Below are positions 1-11,072 of a stretch of DNA of 64,000 nt, in pieces. How positions within the stretch are numbered: the stretch's first letter is position 1; each line of letters opens with the position of its first letter. Position numbers and translations under genes: made by a program. Location of the stretch: assembly GCA_028571685.1 (NCBI GenBank), contig CM053141.1, positions 1,426,001 to 1,490,000 of the forward strand. Reading direction: 5' to 3'. A model generated the notes under the pieces. The model was given only the letters and a program-made list of their open reading frames with translations. It did not search any database and was not told where the DNA came from. This stretch comes from Heterohyrax brucei. Lineage: Eukaryota; Chordata; Mammalia; Hyracoidea; Procaviidae.

Positions 1-836
1 TACCAGATCATATTGTATTTCCATTTCTAGCTTTTTACGAAAGCACTAAATTGATTTCCAGAATGGTTGTATTGTTCTGCATTCTCACTAGCAGTGTGTA
101 GCAGTGGTCTAGTCTCTCTGTGACCTCTCTAACAATTATTATTTTCAGTTTTTTTTTTTTTTGGATTAATGCTAGCCTTGTTGCCTGAGATGGTATCTCA
201 TTGTAGTTTTGATTGGAATTTCTTTAATGTGTAGTGACTGTGAGCATTTCCCTATTAATCTGTTAGCCTGCTGGAGGTCTTCTTTGCTGAAGTGCCTGTT
301 CCTATCCTTTGCCCATTTTTCAATTGGGTTATTTGTGTTCTTGAGGTTTATAGTACTTTGTAGATTGCAGAGAGATTATATGATCTGATTTGTGGTAGCC
401 AATTTTTTTTTCCCAGTCTGTAGGTAGCCTTTACTCTTCTGGTGAAGTCTTTGGATAAGCGTAGATGTTTGATTTTTAGGAGTTTCCAGGTGTCTGGTTT
501 CTCTTCTGGTGTTTGTGCATTGTTAGTAATGTTTCGTAGTCTGTTTATGCCATGTATTAGGGCTCCCAGAGTTGTCTCTGTTTTCTCTTCCATGATATTT
601 GTCATTTTAAATTTTATATTTAGGTCTTTGATCCATTTTGAGTTAGTTTTTGTGCATGAGACATGGGTCTTGTTTCATTTTTTTGCAGATGGATATCCAG
701 TTATGCCAAAACCTTTTCTTAAAGAGACTGTGTTTTACTCATTTTATGGACTTTGGGCCTTTGTCAAACGTTAGCTGTTCATAGATAGGTGATGTTATAG
801 GTGGGTTTTTAATTCTGTTCTATTGGTCTATGACAG
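1..836 (-). mobile_element. LINE-1 ORF2 C-terminal fragment, cut by the window edge
   Basis: The + strand reads as the complement of the late part of L1 ORF2. Landmarks are 'gagatggtatctcattgtag' (the conserved region before the cysteine-rich C-terminus), 'cctatcctttgcccattttt', 'ctgtaggtagcc', 'ggtctttgatccattttgag' and 'gttctattggtcta', in the order expected for a reversed L1. The frame is broken by stops and indels; the longest remnant (348-605 on -) is 85 codons. The element runs leftward out of the window, so its 3' end is not visible. It is an old copy with no expected activity. Confidence 0.9.
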
Positions 837-1951
837 CTGACAGTTAAGTTCACAAACCCACCCTAGAAAAAGTGCTACATATCTTATTGCTGGATATCAC
901 TACAGTCACCTTTGAATGACTCCCCTTGGGAAGCTATGCACCAATGCCAGCACCTAGTCCACCCTTTGAAGCAATTTTGGTGTGCCCTGAATTTCTGGCT
1001 CAGGGAACTTGGAAGCTTTTTTCCTGACCCTCTCTGTGTTTGTTGAATTGTTCCCTCCAGAGTCTGAGAGAATGGTTCAGAGAAAGCAAAGGGAGTCCTA
1101 CTTCCAGCTCAGTTTATGATGTCAGACTCCAGAGCTAGGCACAGTGCAAAGAAAGGAGAGTGCTGCACTGGGAGAAGGGAGAGAGGTTTATCCCGAAGGA
1201 CAGACTTTGATCTGTGCCCAGCGCGTTATATGCAGACTTAGCTTTTGACAATCTAGTGGTGTTTTTCACTGATTCTGGAGGCATGAGTGTATTCTCTGGT
1301 CAGTTTCTCCTGCTGTGGGGGGAAACGCTCCAACCACCACGGCTTCACTCACCAGGCTGGACGCAGCCGTTTCCCAGTGGGTTGGGTCTGACGGAACCTG
1401 TGTACTTTGGGACCTACTCTCCCTTCTCTGTTGCTCAGTCTACTTTCTCCACTTTCCCTTTGATGTTCAGGGCTTCTGGAGTATCCTAGTAATGGATTCA
1501 TTTGTTCTTTTGAGTCATTGTTGTTTCAAGAGTCACAGGAAGTGTCTGACTATTCTGTATCTTGGCCCTGCCTCCAGTTTAACTTCTTGAGGAATAAGTT
1601 CAAGTCATTCCTTTAGAGTTTTGATGTAGCTATAAGATGGTTTTATTGTACAGTCACCTCTGATCTGTTGTTTATCGTTGATGGATACAGTTTGACTGAG
1701 ACTCAATAGCTGTATCTGGGCTCAGAGTGTCTGGCTGATCAGACTCAAAGGCCACGAGGGAAAAGTCAGATGTTCTCGGGGGGAAACAAGCTCCAGCTCA
1801 TTTTCTTCTACTCTCCTTACCACACTATTCTCTTATCCCAAGCATGCCCCTGTGCCTGGAGGGAGAGGCATCAGGAAGGGAGGGTCCTATTAAGGCACGA
1901 GGAGACATCAGTATGTCAGCATAGTTCCGGGCTTAGCGGAGCTGGCAAAAT
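837..1951. other. Unassigned sequence, possibly old repeat
   Basis: No family was recognised with confidence. 840-1000, with 'gactccccttgggaagctatg', resembles a degraded DNA-transposon or LINE remnant, and 1200-1480 could be L1 5' untranslated sequence in reverse. The short overlapping + frames (1214-1489, 1315-1590) lack domain features or splice signals and are taken as chance. Confidence 0.4.
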
Positions 1952-2138
1952 CAGTGCTGTTGAGTCAACTGTGACCCACAGCAACCCCATGTGTGCCAGA
2001 GCAGAACTGTGCTCTGGATTGTTTCAGTGTCTGATTTTTCTCAAGTAGATGACCAGGCCTTTCTTCCTATGAGTCTCTGGGAGACTCAGTCCTCCAAGCT
2101 TTCAGCTGGCACAGTAACTGCAGCACCGAGGGACTCCG
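1952..2138 (-). mobile_element. AfroSINE (longer type), reverse orientation
   Basis: The order is typical of a reversed AfroSINE: 'gctgttgagtcaactgtgac', 'agcaaccccatgtgtgcca', 'gtagatgaccaggcctttct', then 'gagggactcc' at the SINE's 5' end. These match the family pattern of RTE-like tail, body and tRNA-derived head. It is diverged and shows no target duplication. Confidence 0.88.
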
Positions 2139-2930
2139 GAGGAATCAGAGTGAGTGAGAAGAGGCAGTGTGATGAGGGTTGCAGAAAACCGTTGGGGAAG
2201 GGGCGTAGTGGCCAGGACTGCTTGGGGGACCCACCGTAGAGCCAACAGGTGCTTCTGACTAAGATGTGGCTGTGAGGCCATCTAAGCACAGACCTGGGAG
2301 CTCAGCCATGCTCCCTAGCTGGGCTGAAGCCGGCTTGTCCTGTGGCTGCAGCCAAGCATGTTTGCAACTCGCTTGGTACTGCTCAGGCAGGGTTGCTGGG
2401 CCCTGTTATGTCATGAAGGTGGACGAGGTGTGCTGAGGACTGCCAGGCTGCCATCTGGGGTGGAATGTGTGGTTGGCCCTCGTTGTGTGATGAGGTTGGA
2501 CAAGGTGACACTCTACGTTTTGTTTCAGCTCCCGTTATCAGATGTCCTCCTCAGGGTCTACTTGGTGCCAGTTTGTTTTTTGCATGTTTGTGTTTTTTGT
2601 TGGTGACTACATATATATACATATATGAATATATAATGGTGACATGATATAATATGTAATGCAATATATTATATTAATATACCAAGTATGTAATAGAACA
2701 TGTTAATAAATATTCCATATGTACTGTATGTAACGTACGTGACTATATGTTTATCACTTGACATGTATCATACAGTGGGTGTAATATCCAGTGTCTGCGC
2801 CGTCCCATGCCTGCCCAAGACCTCATGGCCTTTTGGTTGGGAGGAGCTCCACTTCTGGCCCATTCTGGATAAAACTTTACTTAAATTCTGTTGACCTCCT
2901 TCTGTACTCCATGTCACTTGGAATGAAATT
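2139..2930. other. Unassigned, with a TA-rich low-complexity stretch
   Basis: 2609-2725 is a degenerate (TA)n stretch with alternating ATAT blocks. The rest is unique or too diverged to name. The + frames at 2358-2606 and 2465-2647 run into the TA tract and show no protein features. Confidence 0.5.
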
Positions 2931-3511
2931 TTGTTGTGTTGTTGTTAGATGCCATTGAATCAGTTCCACCTCACAGTGACCCTGTGAACAAAAGAACGAA
3001 ACACTGCTCAGTCTTGTGTCATGTGCACAATCTTTATGCCAAAGCCCACTGTTGTGGCTGCTGTGTCAATCCATCTCATTGAGGGTCTTCCTCTTTTTGC
3101 TGACCCTTCATTCTACCAAGTATGATGTCCTTCTCCAGGGGCTGATCCTTCCTGACAACATGTCCAAAGTGTGTAAGATGCAGTCTTGCCGTCTTTGCTT
3201 CCAAGGAGCATTCTGGTTGTACTTCTTCCAGAACAGACCTGTTTGTTCTTTTGGCGGTCGATGGTATATTCAACGTTCTTCTCCAACACCACAGTTAAAA
3301 GGCATCAATTCTTCTTTCTTCTTTGTTCATTGTCCAGCTTTCACATGCATGTGATATGGTTGGAAATCCCATGGCTTGGGTGAGGCACACCTTAGTCTTC
3401 AAGGTGAATCTACTTTTCAGTACCTTAAAGAGGCCCTTTGCAGCAGATTTTCCTAATGTGGTGTGTGTTTTGATTTCTTGACTGCTGCTTCCAGGGGCAT
3501 TGAAGTTTTGT
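2931..3511 (-). mobile_element. RTE-clade LINE, 3' end
   Basis: It starts with the gttgttgtt-type tail and 'ttagatgccattgaatcag', then 'gagggtcttcctc', 'tgacaacatgtccaaagtg', 'ttccaaggagcattctgg' and 'gcagcagattttcc', the reversed order of the RTE C-terminal coding region and 3' end. Reading on -, pieces such as 3076-3273 encode a late fragment containing 'RLHLTHFGHVVRKDQ', which recurs in the other RTE copies here. It is 5' truncated, as most LINE copies are. Confidence 0.92.
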
Positions 3512-3527
3512 CCCTCTGTTTTTAAGG

Positions 3528-3640
3528 TCCTAGCCTTCTGAAAGTCGTAAGTTTGAATCTACGGGGCAATTCTCCTGTGTCCTATAGGATGCTTATGAGA
3601 TGAAATCAACTTCACAGCAATGTGTTTTTTTTTTTTTTTT
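3528..3640 (+). mobile_element. AfroSINE, 3' half
   Basis: The stretch reads 'agtttgaatctacggggcaa', then 'gtcctataggatgcttatga', then a T-rich end of 17-18 T. The T-rich end follows the 'gggtttggttttt' style of this SINE family. The 5' head is missing or degraded. It sits between two RTE fragments. Confidence 0.8.
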
Positions 3641-3644
3641 ATAA

Positions 3645-4740
3645 TGGAGAGACCTTGAAAGGACATTTCAAGAGCTATCCTGAAGTACTATGCTGTCAGT
3701 GATAGGACACTATCCATATCCTTACAAGAAAGACCAGTTAATACCAGTAGTTTTCAAAGTTATGCACCAAACACAAGTGCTGAAGATGAGGAAATTGAAT
3801 ATTTTTATCAACTTTTGCAGTATGAAATTGATCAAACATGAAGCCAAGATGCATTAATAATGTGTTGTGATTGAAATGCAAAAGTTGAAAATGAAGAAGG
3901 ATCAATAGCTGGAAAATGTAGGATGAGTGATAGGAATGGCACTGAATCGAACTTAGCAAGGCCGAGAACTTCCTGAATTTACCCGTTCGGCAACATAAAC
4001 AGTGACAGCACATGCAGATCTCACCAGATGGAAAACAGAGGGGTCAAACCAACTACGTCTGAGAAAAGAGATGATGGAAGAACTCGGTGTCCTCAGTGAG
4101 AACAAGGGCAAAGGCTCACTGCAGAACAAACCATCAGTGGCTCACATTCAAGTTTAAGGTGAAGCTGAAGAAAATGACGAGAACCATAAGAACCAAAATA
4201 ACTACCTTAAAGGTATTCCCCATGGATTTGGAGACCACCGCGAGAATAGATTCGACGCACTGAACACGAATGATGACAGACCAGATGAGCTGTGGGATGA
4301 CATCAAGGACATCACACACACTAAGAAAACAAAGTCATTAGATAGACTAGAAAGGGAGAAAAGTCCAAAGTGGATATCAGAATAGACTCTGACAGTTGCT
4401 CTTGAACGTAGAGTAGCTCAAATGAAGAGCAGAAACGATGAAGTCAGAGCTGGACAGAAGATTTCAGAGTGCACCTTGAGGAGACAAACTGAAGTATCAT
4501 AAGGAGGTGTGCAAATATCTGGAGTTAGAAACCAAGAAGGTTGACACTCAAGACGTTTCTCAAACTGAAAGAACTGAAGAAAAAGCTCAAGGCTTGAGTG
4601 GCAATATTGAAGGATCTACGGGAAAATATTAGACAATGTAGGAAGCATCAGAAGAAGACGGAAGGATATACAGAGTCACTATATCAGAAAGGATTGATTG
4701 ATGGTAAAGCATTCAGAAGGTAGCAGATGATGAAGGAGGA
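3645..4740 (+). mobile_element. RTE-clade LINE, endonuclease to linker region
   Basis: The + strand follows the RTE coding order. First comes the end of the N-terminal endonuclease part ('agttatgcaccaaac', then the Asp-Trp-Asn-Ala-Lys-type stretch around 3861-3890). The linker follows ('ctgtgggatgacatcaagga', 'gctcttgaacg', 'ctgaagaaaaagctcaaggc') up to 'atacagagtcactatatcag'. Many stops and indels break the frame, so no open frame of note survives. The reverse-transcriptase part is absent; similar downstream sequence starts at 6335. Confidence 0.9.
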
Positions 4741-4807
4741 AGAAGAGGGAGCACGTCCCAGCACCCAGGGGCTGCCATACTCGCAGACAAACGCTACAGT
4801 GCACGAG

Positions 4808-5170
4808 TGTATCAGAACAGAAATCTACGGTCTCAGTTCTGGAGGCCATGAGTTCAAATCAAGGTCAGTGTGTGGACTCCTCCTGAGACTCTGAGGAGGA
4901 GTGGCTCCAGGCCTCTTCCCTGGCCTCTGCTCACCCTGGAGACCCTTGGCTTGTAGCTGCACCTGCTGGCTTGGTCTTCTGCCTCTCTGTGTCTGTCTTC
5001 TTTAACGGACATCATACAGATAGGATGAGGACCTGCTCTTCCTAGTGTGACCTCAGGTTAGCTGGTAGTATCCCCAAAGGTCTTATTTCCTGATGAGACC
5101 GTGCCCACAGGTACAACACTGAGGATTCAGCACATAGTTTGAGGGGCTACAATTCAATCTATAGCAGAGT
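4808..5170 (-). mobile_element. MLT1-type MaLR LTR, reverse orientation
   Basis: The features of a reversed MLT1 LTR appear in order: 'cagttctggaggcc' with 'ttcaaatcaaggt', 'ccttggcttgtagctgcac', 'tgacctcaggttagc', and the terminal 'ggggctacaattcaatctat'. The central part is degraded. It is an ancient mammal-wide family, likely a solo LTR. Confidence 0.82.
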
Positions 5171-5920
5171 GTATTAGCAAAATTCTTCGGGAACGTTTAG
5201 GGTTGGTCCTTCTTATTTTTTTATTTTTTGTGAGCTGGCCAGAGTTCTGAGCAATTACCTTGGGGAGAACTTTTTGGTTCAGTTGGGAGCTGCCTTGTTG
5301 TAACTTAGAAGCTTTGTGTCAAGTTGGCAGCTACTGGGGACTCACAGTCCTCAGCTTGTAAGAGTAGTCAAGACAGTGTTTTTAGTGAGTTGTAGGTGAT
5401 AGTAGTACCTTAAAAACATGTTGTCAAAGAATGAGATTTTAAATTTTATAGCATGTTTGATCTTATTCTCATGTTTATTTTATTTTTATTTTCTTTCCCA
5501 GTTGTCTTTAATGGAGTTTTCTCTTACGATTTTCCATTTTGTTTTGAATTATAAAAATCAGAACAATTAAATAAAAAAATCTTAGCAGAAAAGTACAGCA
5601 AGTTAATTACATGTGGACCGAACTTTTGCATAATTTTTCTCTTTCAATTATCCCAATTAGTAACCTTTAGGATTGATCTTCCCAAGATAATAATGTGCCA
5701 AAAGTCTAGCTCTCCACTTTAATGAGCTGTTCCAAGGGAACTGGTCTTTCTACAGAAATTGATTAGCTTTGCCACCCATCTGATACCTCTGGTCAAGTAG
5801 ATTTAAGGCTTTACATTTTTAACAAAGCATCTCTTCATTAGTTACGTGAAAATGCCAGGAAAGGATACAGGCCTCTAAAGTAGTGCATTTTATCCACATG
5901 TCTTTCCTTAGGAATTGTGA
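5171..5920. other. AT-rich unique stretch, candidate conserved non-coding DNA
   Basis: It is clearly lower in GC than its surroundings, with no recognised repeat. 5450-5720 is rich in homeobox-like TAAT cores ('gttaattacatg', 'caattatcccaattag'). No long frame or splice pair was seen. Conservation cannot be judged from one sequence. Confidence 0.35.
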
Positions 5921-6167
5921 ATACACACACAGACACACACAAAGATACAGACACAAACACACACAGATAGGCACGCGGACGCTCAGATACACACATAGAT
6001 ACATACAAAGATATGAACAGACACAGACACAGAGATAGACACACAAGCATACATACAGATAAACACAGATGTGTAAAGAAACACACAGACACACAGACAT
6101 GCACACAGGTACTGAGATGCACACAGACAGACCTGGACACAGACACAGCAGTTCTCAGACACATGCA
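5921..6167. repeat. Degenerate AC-rich simple repeat
   Basis: About 245 bp are built from 'acacacagacac' and 'atacagacacaaac' variants. The cysteine/valine-rich frames on - across this tract (5819-6124, 5838-6509, 5983-6168) are translations of the repeat, not genes. Confidence 0.95.
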
Positions 6168-6334
6168 AGTCCTTCCCTTCAGTTCATAGCAGAGCAGCTC
6201 AGGACAGCTGGAGGACAGCTGACCTCTCTGCAGTTCCTCACCCTGCCCGATTCTCCTGGAACAAGTCACTTGTCTCCTTACCAGGAGGCCTTGGAACAAA
6301 GAGGTATGACTCTTCTCCTCTATGGCCTGGGGGT

Positions 6335-7438
6335 TCCAGCAGTGTGTTGACTGGGAACTGCCAGAAATTCTTGCCGAATTCAGACAAGGATGTGGAACCA
6401 GGGATATCATTGCTGATGTCAGATGGATCTTGGCTGAAAGCAGAGAATGCCAGAAAGATGTTTGCTGTGTTTCATTGGCTATGCAAGCGCATGCAACTGT
6501 CTGGATCATAACAAATTATGGATAACACTGTGAGAATTCCAGAATATTTAATTGTGCCCTCATCAACCTGTTCATTGACCAAAAGGCAGTCATTTCAACA
6601 GAACAAGGGGATACTGAGGGTTTAAAGTCAGGAAATGTGTGTCTCAGGGTTGTCTCCTTTCACCATACCTACTCAGTGTTATGCTGAGCAAATAATCCAG
6701 GAAGCTAGACTATGAGAGGAACACACACCAGGACTGGAGGAAGACTCATTAACAGTCTGCATTAGGCAGACGACACAACCCTGCTTGCAGAAGAGAATTT
6801 GAAACACTGATGAAAATCAAAGACCACAGCACGTCGACATCACGAAAACAGAGGCCCTCACAACTCCACCAGCAAGAACATCGTGTTCACTGGAGAAAAC
6901 CTTTAGGTTTCTAAGGCTTTCATTTTACTTGACCCACAGTCTACATCCACAGAAGCAGCAGACCAGAAATGAAAAGATGCGCTGTGTTGGTAAAACGTAC
7001 TACGAAGGACTTCCTTAAAGTATTGAGAAGACGTCACCTTAAAGACTAGGGCGCACCTGACCCAAGCCACGGCGTTTTCCGTTGCATCGCTTGCATGTGG
7101 AAGCCGGACGCTGAATAAGGAAGCAGAGGACGAATGGACGCCTTTGAACCGTGGAGCTGGAGAAGACTGTTGAACGTACCAAGACAAACAGATCTGTTCT
7201 AGAAGGACAACCTGAGCGCTCCTTGGAAGCAGGGAGGCTCAGACTGCAGCTCACACGCCCTGGACGTGTTGTCAGGAAAAAGAGGAAAGCCCTCAGCAAG
7301 AGGGACTGGGACAGTGGCCGCCACTGTGGGCTCACGCGGAAAGACCGTGGCAGGCGTGGCCCAGGCCCGGGCCCGTTTCACTGTGTTGTACACGGGTCGT
7401 TCTGAGGCAGAACCGACTCAGTGGCACCTAACAGCAGC
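6335..7438 (+). mobile_element. RTE-clade LINE, reverse transcriptase to 3' end
   Basis: It begins in the reverse-transcriptase domain ('gggaactgccagaaattc', 'ccagggatatcattgctgat', 'gatcataacaaattatggat'). It passes the catalytic box remnant, where 6766-6774 encodes Ala-Asp-Asp and the preceding Tyr codon is lost, and runs through 'tgacccaagcc' and 'cctggacgtgttgtcagg' to 'gtggcacctaacagcagc'. Frameshifts are frequent and it cannot encode an active enzyme. The 3' third is GC- and CpG-rich for a copy this old. Confidence 0.92.
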
Positions 7439-8270
7439 GCCCTAGCGGTCCGAGCAGTCCCTCAGGACAAACACGTGCATTCTCAGGTAGGGACCAGGGC
7501 TCCCACCCAGGAGCCTCAGCCCTCGGCGGCTCCCAGGTGCAGGGTGAGGTTGCGTTTTCTCCGGCTCTCATCACGACCTTGACTTCCACCTCTCCTCGGG
7601 GGCACCTGCCTCCCAGATGGTCCCTTGGGTATTTGCAGTGCCTGGGGACGTAGCTCTGTGTGCCGAGCGCCTCCCCCCACCCGGCCCCTCCTGGCAGCCC
7701 TCCCTCGGGGCTGCATCTGTGCAGACTCGGGCCACGACCTCCCAGTCGGCAGCTGGGACCCTTAGCGTCTGCACTTGGCACCCCGCGGGTATACTCAGGA
7801 CTGGATAATACTTGTTGCAGAAGTGGGCTGGTAGAATTTCAAATAATAGCAATGCTTACAAAGCAGCTGGCGGAATAAGTTCCTAAGGCAGAGACTGAGA
7901 TAGACCAGAGACATAACAGAATCAGTTGGATTTGATGCGATTGAATGAAATATGGTAGTTTCCAGAACGTGGGAAGGGATCATGTGTCAAGGAGATCTAA
8001 AAATGGTCATAGAAAACCAACTGGATTTGCCACTTCAGGACACTTAGGGGGCTTCTCTTACTTGAATGGATTTGGGGGAGGGCTTGGTCACAGGGGACTA
8101 AGGATAAAGGGGCCTGGGTTCAGCCCGACACAGTGGAGCCTGCTGTTTGCCGAGGGTCAGCGCTGTCTCAGTGAGTCTGTGGGACCTCTCGTCCTTCCAC
8201 CCATCCGTCGGTGGTCGGTGGCTCTAGTCACTCTTAGTAGTTGCCATTAAGTCAGACCGCTCAGGACAAC
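7439..8270. other. Unassigned; GC-rich to about 7810, then neutral
   Basis: 7440-7810 is GC-rich with moderate CpG, which explains the many overlapping frames on both strands; no splice signals or domains were seen. 7811-8270 has ordinary composition, and 8240-8270 contains a scrap like an AfroSINE tail ('gttgccattaagtcag'). Confidence 0.4.
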
Positions 8271-8754
8271 TGTCACGGATGGAATTGCGTCCCCCACAAA
8301 ATGTGTGTGACAGTCTGGCTGGGCTGTAACTCCCCGGGTTGTGTGATTGCCCTCCATTGTGTGGTTTCCCTAGGCTGTAAATCCTAATCTCTGTCTGGAT
8401 TATGTTAGAGAGGACCAGTGTGGGACAGCAGCACCCTTACACAGGGGCTTCCCCTGGAGCGTGGCTTATGCCATCTTCTGTCCTGCAAGAGAGAAAAGGA
8501 AAGGGAAGCGGCCAGAGACTGGGAACCTCACACCACCAAGAGAGCAGCCCCGGGAGCAGACTGTGTCCTTTGGCCCTGAGGTTCCTGTGCCAAGATACTC
8601 CCTGACCAAAGAATGACCAATACAACACAAAGACCTTCCTTCAGAGCTGGCAGAAAGGGTGTTTGATCCCCTGGAGTTGACATCCTGAATTTGGACTTGT
8701 AGCCTAATGGACTGTGTGGTATTTCTCTTAGAGCAGTACCAGATGACTGAGACA
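8271..8754 (+). mobile_element. MaLR-like LTR (afrotherian type), solo
   Basis: It begins 'tgtcacggatggaattgcg' and ends 'agatgactgagaca', the TG...CA ends of this family. Internal landmarks are 'ggagcgtggct', 'gagaaaaggaaagggaag', 'gagcagactgtgtcctttgg' and 'gaatttggacttgtagccta'. The usual AATAAA segment just before 'gtggtatttct' is deleted. No 5-bp duplication is visible (flanks ACAAC and GCGAT). No internal sequence adjoins it. Confidence 0.85.
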
Positions 8755-8819
8755 GCGATGCCGTGAACAACAGGAGAAAGCCTTGCCTGCTCCTGCGGCG
8801 TCCCCTGACTGTTGGCACG

Positions 8820-8930
8820 TTGGTGTCCCTGTGGCCACCGTGGCCATCCATCTCGTTGTGGGTTCCCTTGTTTTTGCTGATCATGCTGTCCTTGTCTAGT
8901 GACTGGCTTCTCCTGGTGACGAGTTCCCAG
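8820..8930 (-). mobile_element. RTE LINE fragment
   Basis: It is a short reversed piece of the RTE 3' region: 'ccatccatctcgttgtggg', 'tttttgctga', 'catgctgtcc'. It is flanked by unassigned sequence that includes an A-rich run at 9062-9080. Confidence 0.7.
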
Positions 8931-9354
8931 TAAGTGAGCTAATCCCTCTGAGCTGGTGATGAGACCTGGGTGAAGACTGTCCCCACTCCCTCTTCACACT
9001 AGGTCCCTCTTCAGTCTCTGGCAGTAAAGCATCTGCTTGCTCGTTGGCCTGAGTGCAGGGGTAAAAAAAAATAAAAAAGCTCTTAAAATTCTGAAAAACC
9101 TTGTTTCCCAATAATTAAAAATCTGCATGTAAGCTCTGAAGAAACCTATCCTGCAGAGTAATCTGTAAATGTTGTTGTTGTTGTTAGGTGCTGTTGAGTT
9201 GGTTCCAATTCATAAGGACCCTACGAACAACAGAATGAAACACCGCCCGGTCTTGTGCCATGTCCACATTGTTTTTATGCTTAAGCCCATTGTTGCGGCC
9301 ACTGTGTCAATCTATCTAGTGGAGGGTCTTCCTCTTTTTCGCTGACCCTCCGCT

Positions 9355-9672
9355 CTACCAAGCATGATGTCCTTCTCCCAGAGACTGATCTTTCCTGATG
9401 ACATGTCCAAAGCATGTAAGACACAGTCTTGCCATCTTTGCTTCCAAGGAGCACTCTGGTTGTACTTCTACCAGAACAAATCTGTTTGCTCTTTTGGTGG
9501 TCCATCGTACATTCAACATTCTTCTCCAACACCACAATTCAAAGGCATTGATTCTTCTTCTGTCTTCTTTGTTCATGGTCCAGCTTTTGCATTTATATGA
9601 TGCAACTGAAAATACCATGGTTTGGGTCAGGTGCACCTTAGTGTTCAAGGCGACATGGTTACTTTTGAACAC
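9355..9672 (-). pseudogene. RTE LINE C-terminal domain remnant
   Basis: It lies in the same frame as the RT remnant (10158 and 9672 differ by a multiple of three). The 105 codons include 'SWTMNKEDRRRINAFELWCW' (residues 30-49) and 'EVQPECSLEAKMARLCLT', which recur in decayed form in the other RTE copies. A frameshift near the end changes the reading from about residue 98. Confidence 0.88.
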
Positions 9673-9825
9673 TTTGAAGAGGTCCTTTGCAGCAGATTTT
9701 CTGAATGCAATGTGTCTTTTGATTTCTTGACTGCTGCTTCCAAGGGCATTGATTGTGGACCCAAATAAAATGAAATCCTGGACAACCTCAATCCTGTCTC
9801 CATTTATGACAATGTTGCTTACTGG

Positions 9826-10158
9826 TCAAGTTGTGAAGATTTTTGTTTTCCTGATGTTGAGGTGCAATCCATACTGAAGACTACGGTCCTTGATCTTCAT
9901 CAGAAGGTGTCTCAAATCTTCATTTCTAGCAAGTAAGTTGGTGTCATCTGCATAACGCAAGTTGTTAATGAGTTGTCCTCCAATCCTGACACCTTGTTCT
10001 TCTTTGTAGAATCCAGCTTCTCGGATTATTTGCTCGGCATACAGATTAAAAAGGTGTGGTGAAAGGATACAACCCTGATGCATGCCTTTCTTGACTTTAA
10101 ACCATGCAGTGTCCCCTTGTTCTGTTCTCGTGACTGCCTCTTGATTACTTAAGGGCAC
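9826..10158 (-). pseudogene. RTE reverse-transcriptase core, truncated frame
   Basis: This 110-codon open stretch holds the RT palm region. Residues 28-34 are 'QGCILSP', residues 58-66 'RIGGQLINN', and residues 69-72 are the catalytic YADD box. It ends where the frame meets TGA at 9826-9828, where other RTE copies have a glycine codon, which fits a single G-to-T change. An intact RTE protein would be many times longer and start with an endonuclease domain. The Met used as start is internal, so this is a decayed remnant. Confidence 0.9.
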
Positions 10159-10451
10159 AGTTCAGTGTTCTGGACTTTCCATTCTCCACAACATTAGCCA
10201 TAATGTAGTACGATCCGCACAGTTAGATGCTTTCGCACAGTCAGATCTGTAAACTCCCCGATCTGTAGGTGAGTACTGGGGAGTTTTAGAAACACTGAGA
10301 ATCTAATAATGTTGTCTTAGGAACTGACCCCGTATTAGCATGTGAGAAATCATCACCAGTCAGCACCAAACTTCCCACTTGGGAGAAAGGCCCTATTAAG
10401 GAAAGACAGGTGGCCAGCACACCCCTGTTCCTGTGGAGGTGGCTCCCACCT

Positions 10452-10606
10452 GCAGAGATCCCTTGTGTGCAGCAAACTGCTCCATAGGGTTTTCAAGGCG
10501 GTGACCGTTTGAAGGCAGATCTCTGGCCTGTCTTCCTGGGTGACTCTGGGTGGATGCACATCCCCAACCTTCCGGACAGCTGATCTGTTTGCAGCACCCA
10601 GGGGCT
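10452..10606 (-). mobile_element. AfroSINE, reverse, 5' two thirds
   Basis: 'aactgctccatagggtttt', 'tctctggcctgtcttcctgg', 'gactctgggtggatgcacat' and 'gcagcacccagggg' form the reversed body and head of the longer AfroSINE. The RTE-like tail is missing. Confidence 0.82.
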
Positions 10607-11072
10607 CTGACTGGTGTCCTCACAGCGATGTGCTGGAGAGCAGGGCGTTTCTGGGTGGAAGTTCCATGGTCCCCGGGGGGAACGCCTGGGTGGCAGCACA
10701 GACTTGGATCACTGACAGCTGTTTCTCCATCAGTGTGACTTGAGGTCACTGCCTACGCTGCATTCCAACCAGCTTCCTGTCCTCACTGCGTGCTCCTCAA
10801 ACAGCCCCCTACAATTGCACTGCTCATGGAGTGTCAGGAAGGGAGGTAGTGTGCCCACAGAAGGGGGGTGTCAAGTGGGCAAGGAAGACTTGTGCTGGCC
10901 TTCTGATGACATAGCTGCCTCTCCAGGACAGATGGAACCAGGGTCTTTGAGGTTTCTGGTACTGGGAGGACAGTCCGGACAGGAGGGTTGACTTCTTGGT
11001 AAGTGGGATAGAGGGGACTGTTGAGAAAGCCCTGGGTTATGTGGGGTGGGTCCGGGGGAGTTGTTTCCTTCT
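10607..11072. other. Unassigned GC-rich sequence
   Basis: No repeat family, tandem array or exon-like signal was recognised. Several short frames on both strands reflect base composition. Confidence 0.4.

Larger units (their letters stand above)
9168..10250 (-). mobile_element. RTE-clade LINE, best-preserved copy
   Basis: It starts with (gtt)n and 'aggtgctgttgagttggttc' and reads in reverse through the whole 3' half of the RTE ORF to about 10250 ('atccgcacagttagatgc'). The sense product covers the reverse-transcriptase core, with a complete Tyr-Ala-Asp-Asp box at 9943-9954, and the C-terminal domain. It is 5' truncated upstream of the RT core. The frame is broken by at least one nonsense codon at 9826-9828 and one or more frameshifts before 9355. 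It is the best local copy for family assignment. Confidence 0.95.

Noticed and set aside
5819-6509. Cysteine/valine-rich frames on -, including a 223-codon one
   Set aside because: They are translations of the AC-rich simple repeat and of its flank inside the RTE.
9826-10158. Reverse-transcriptase frame as a living host or viral gene
   Set aside because: It is an internal piece of a 5'-truncated RTE LINE with a nonsense codon and frameshifts.
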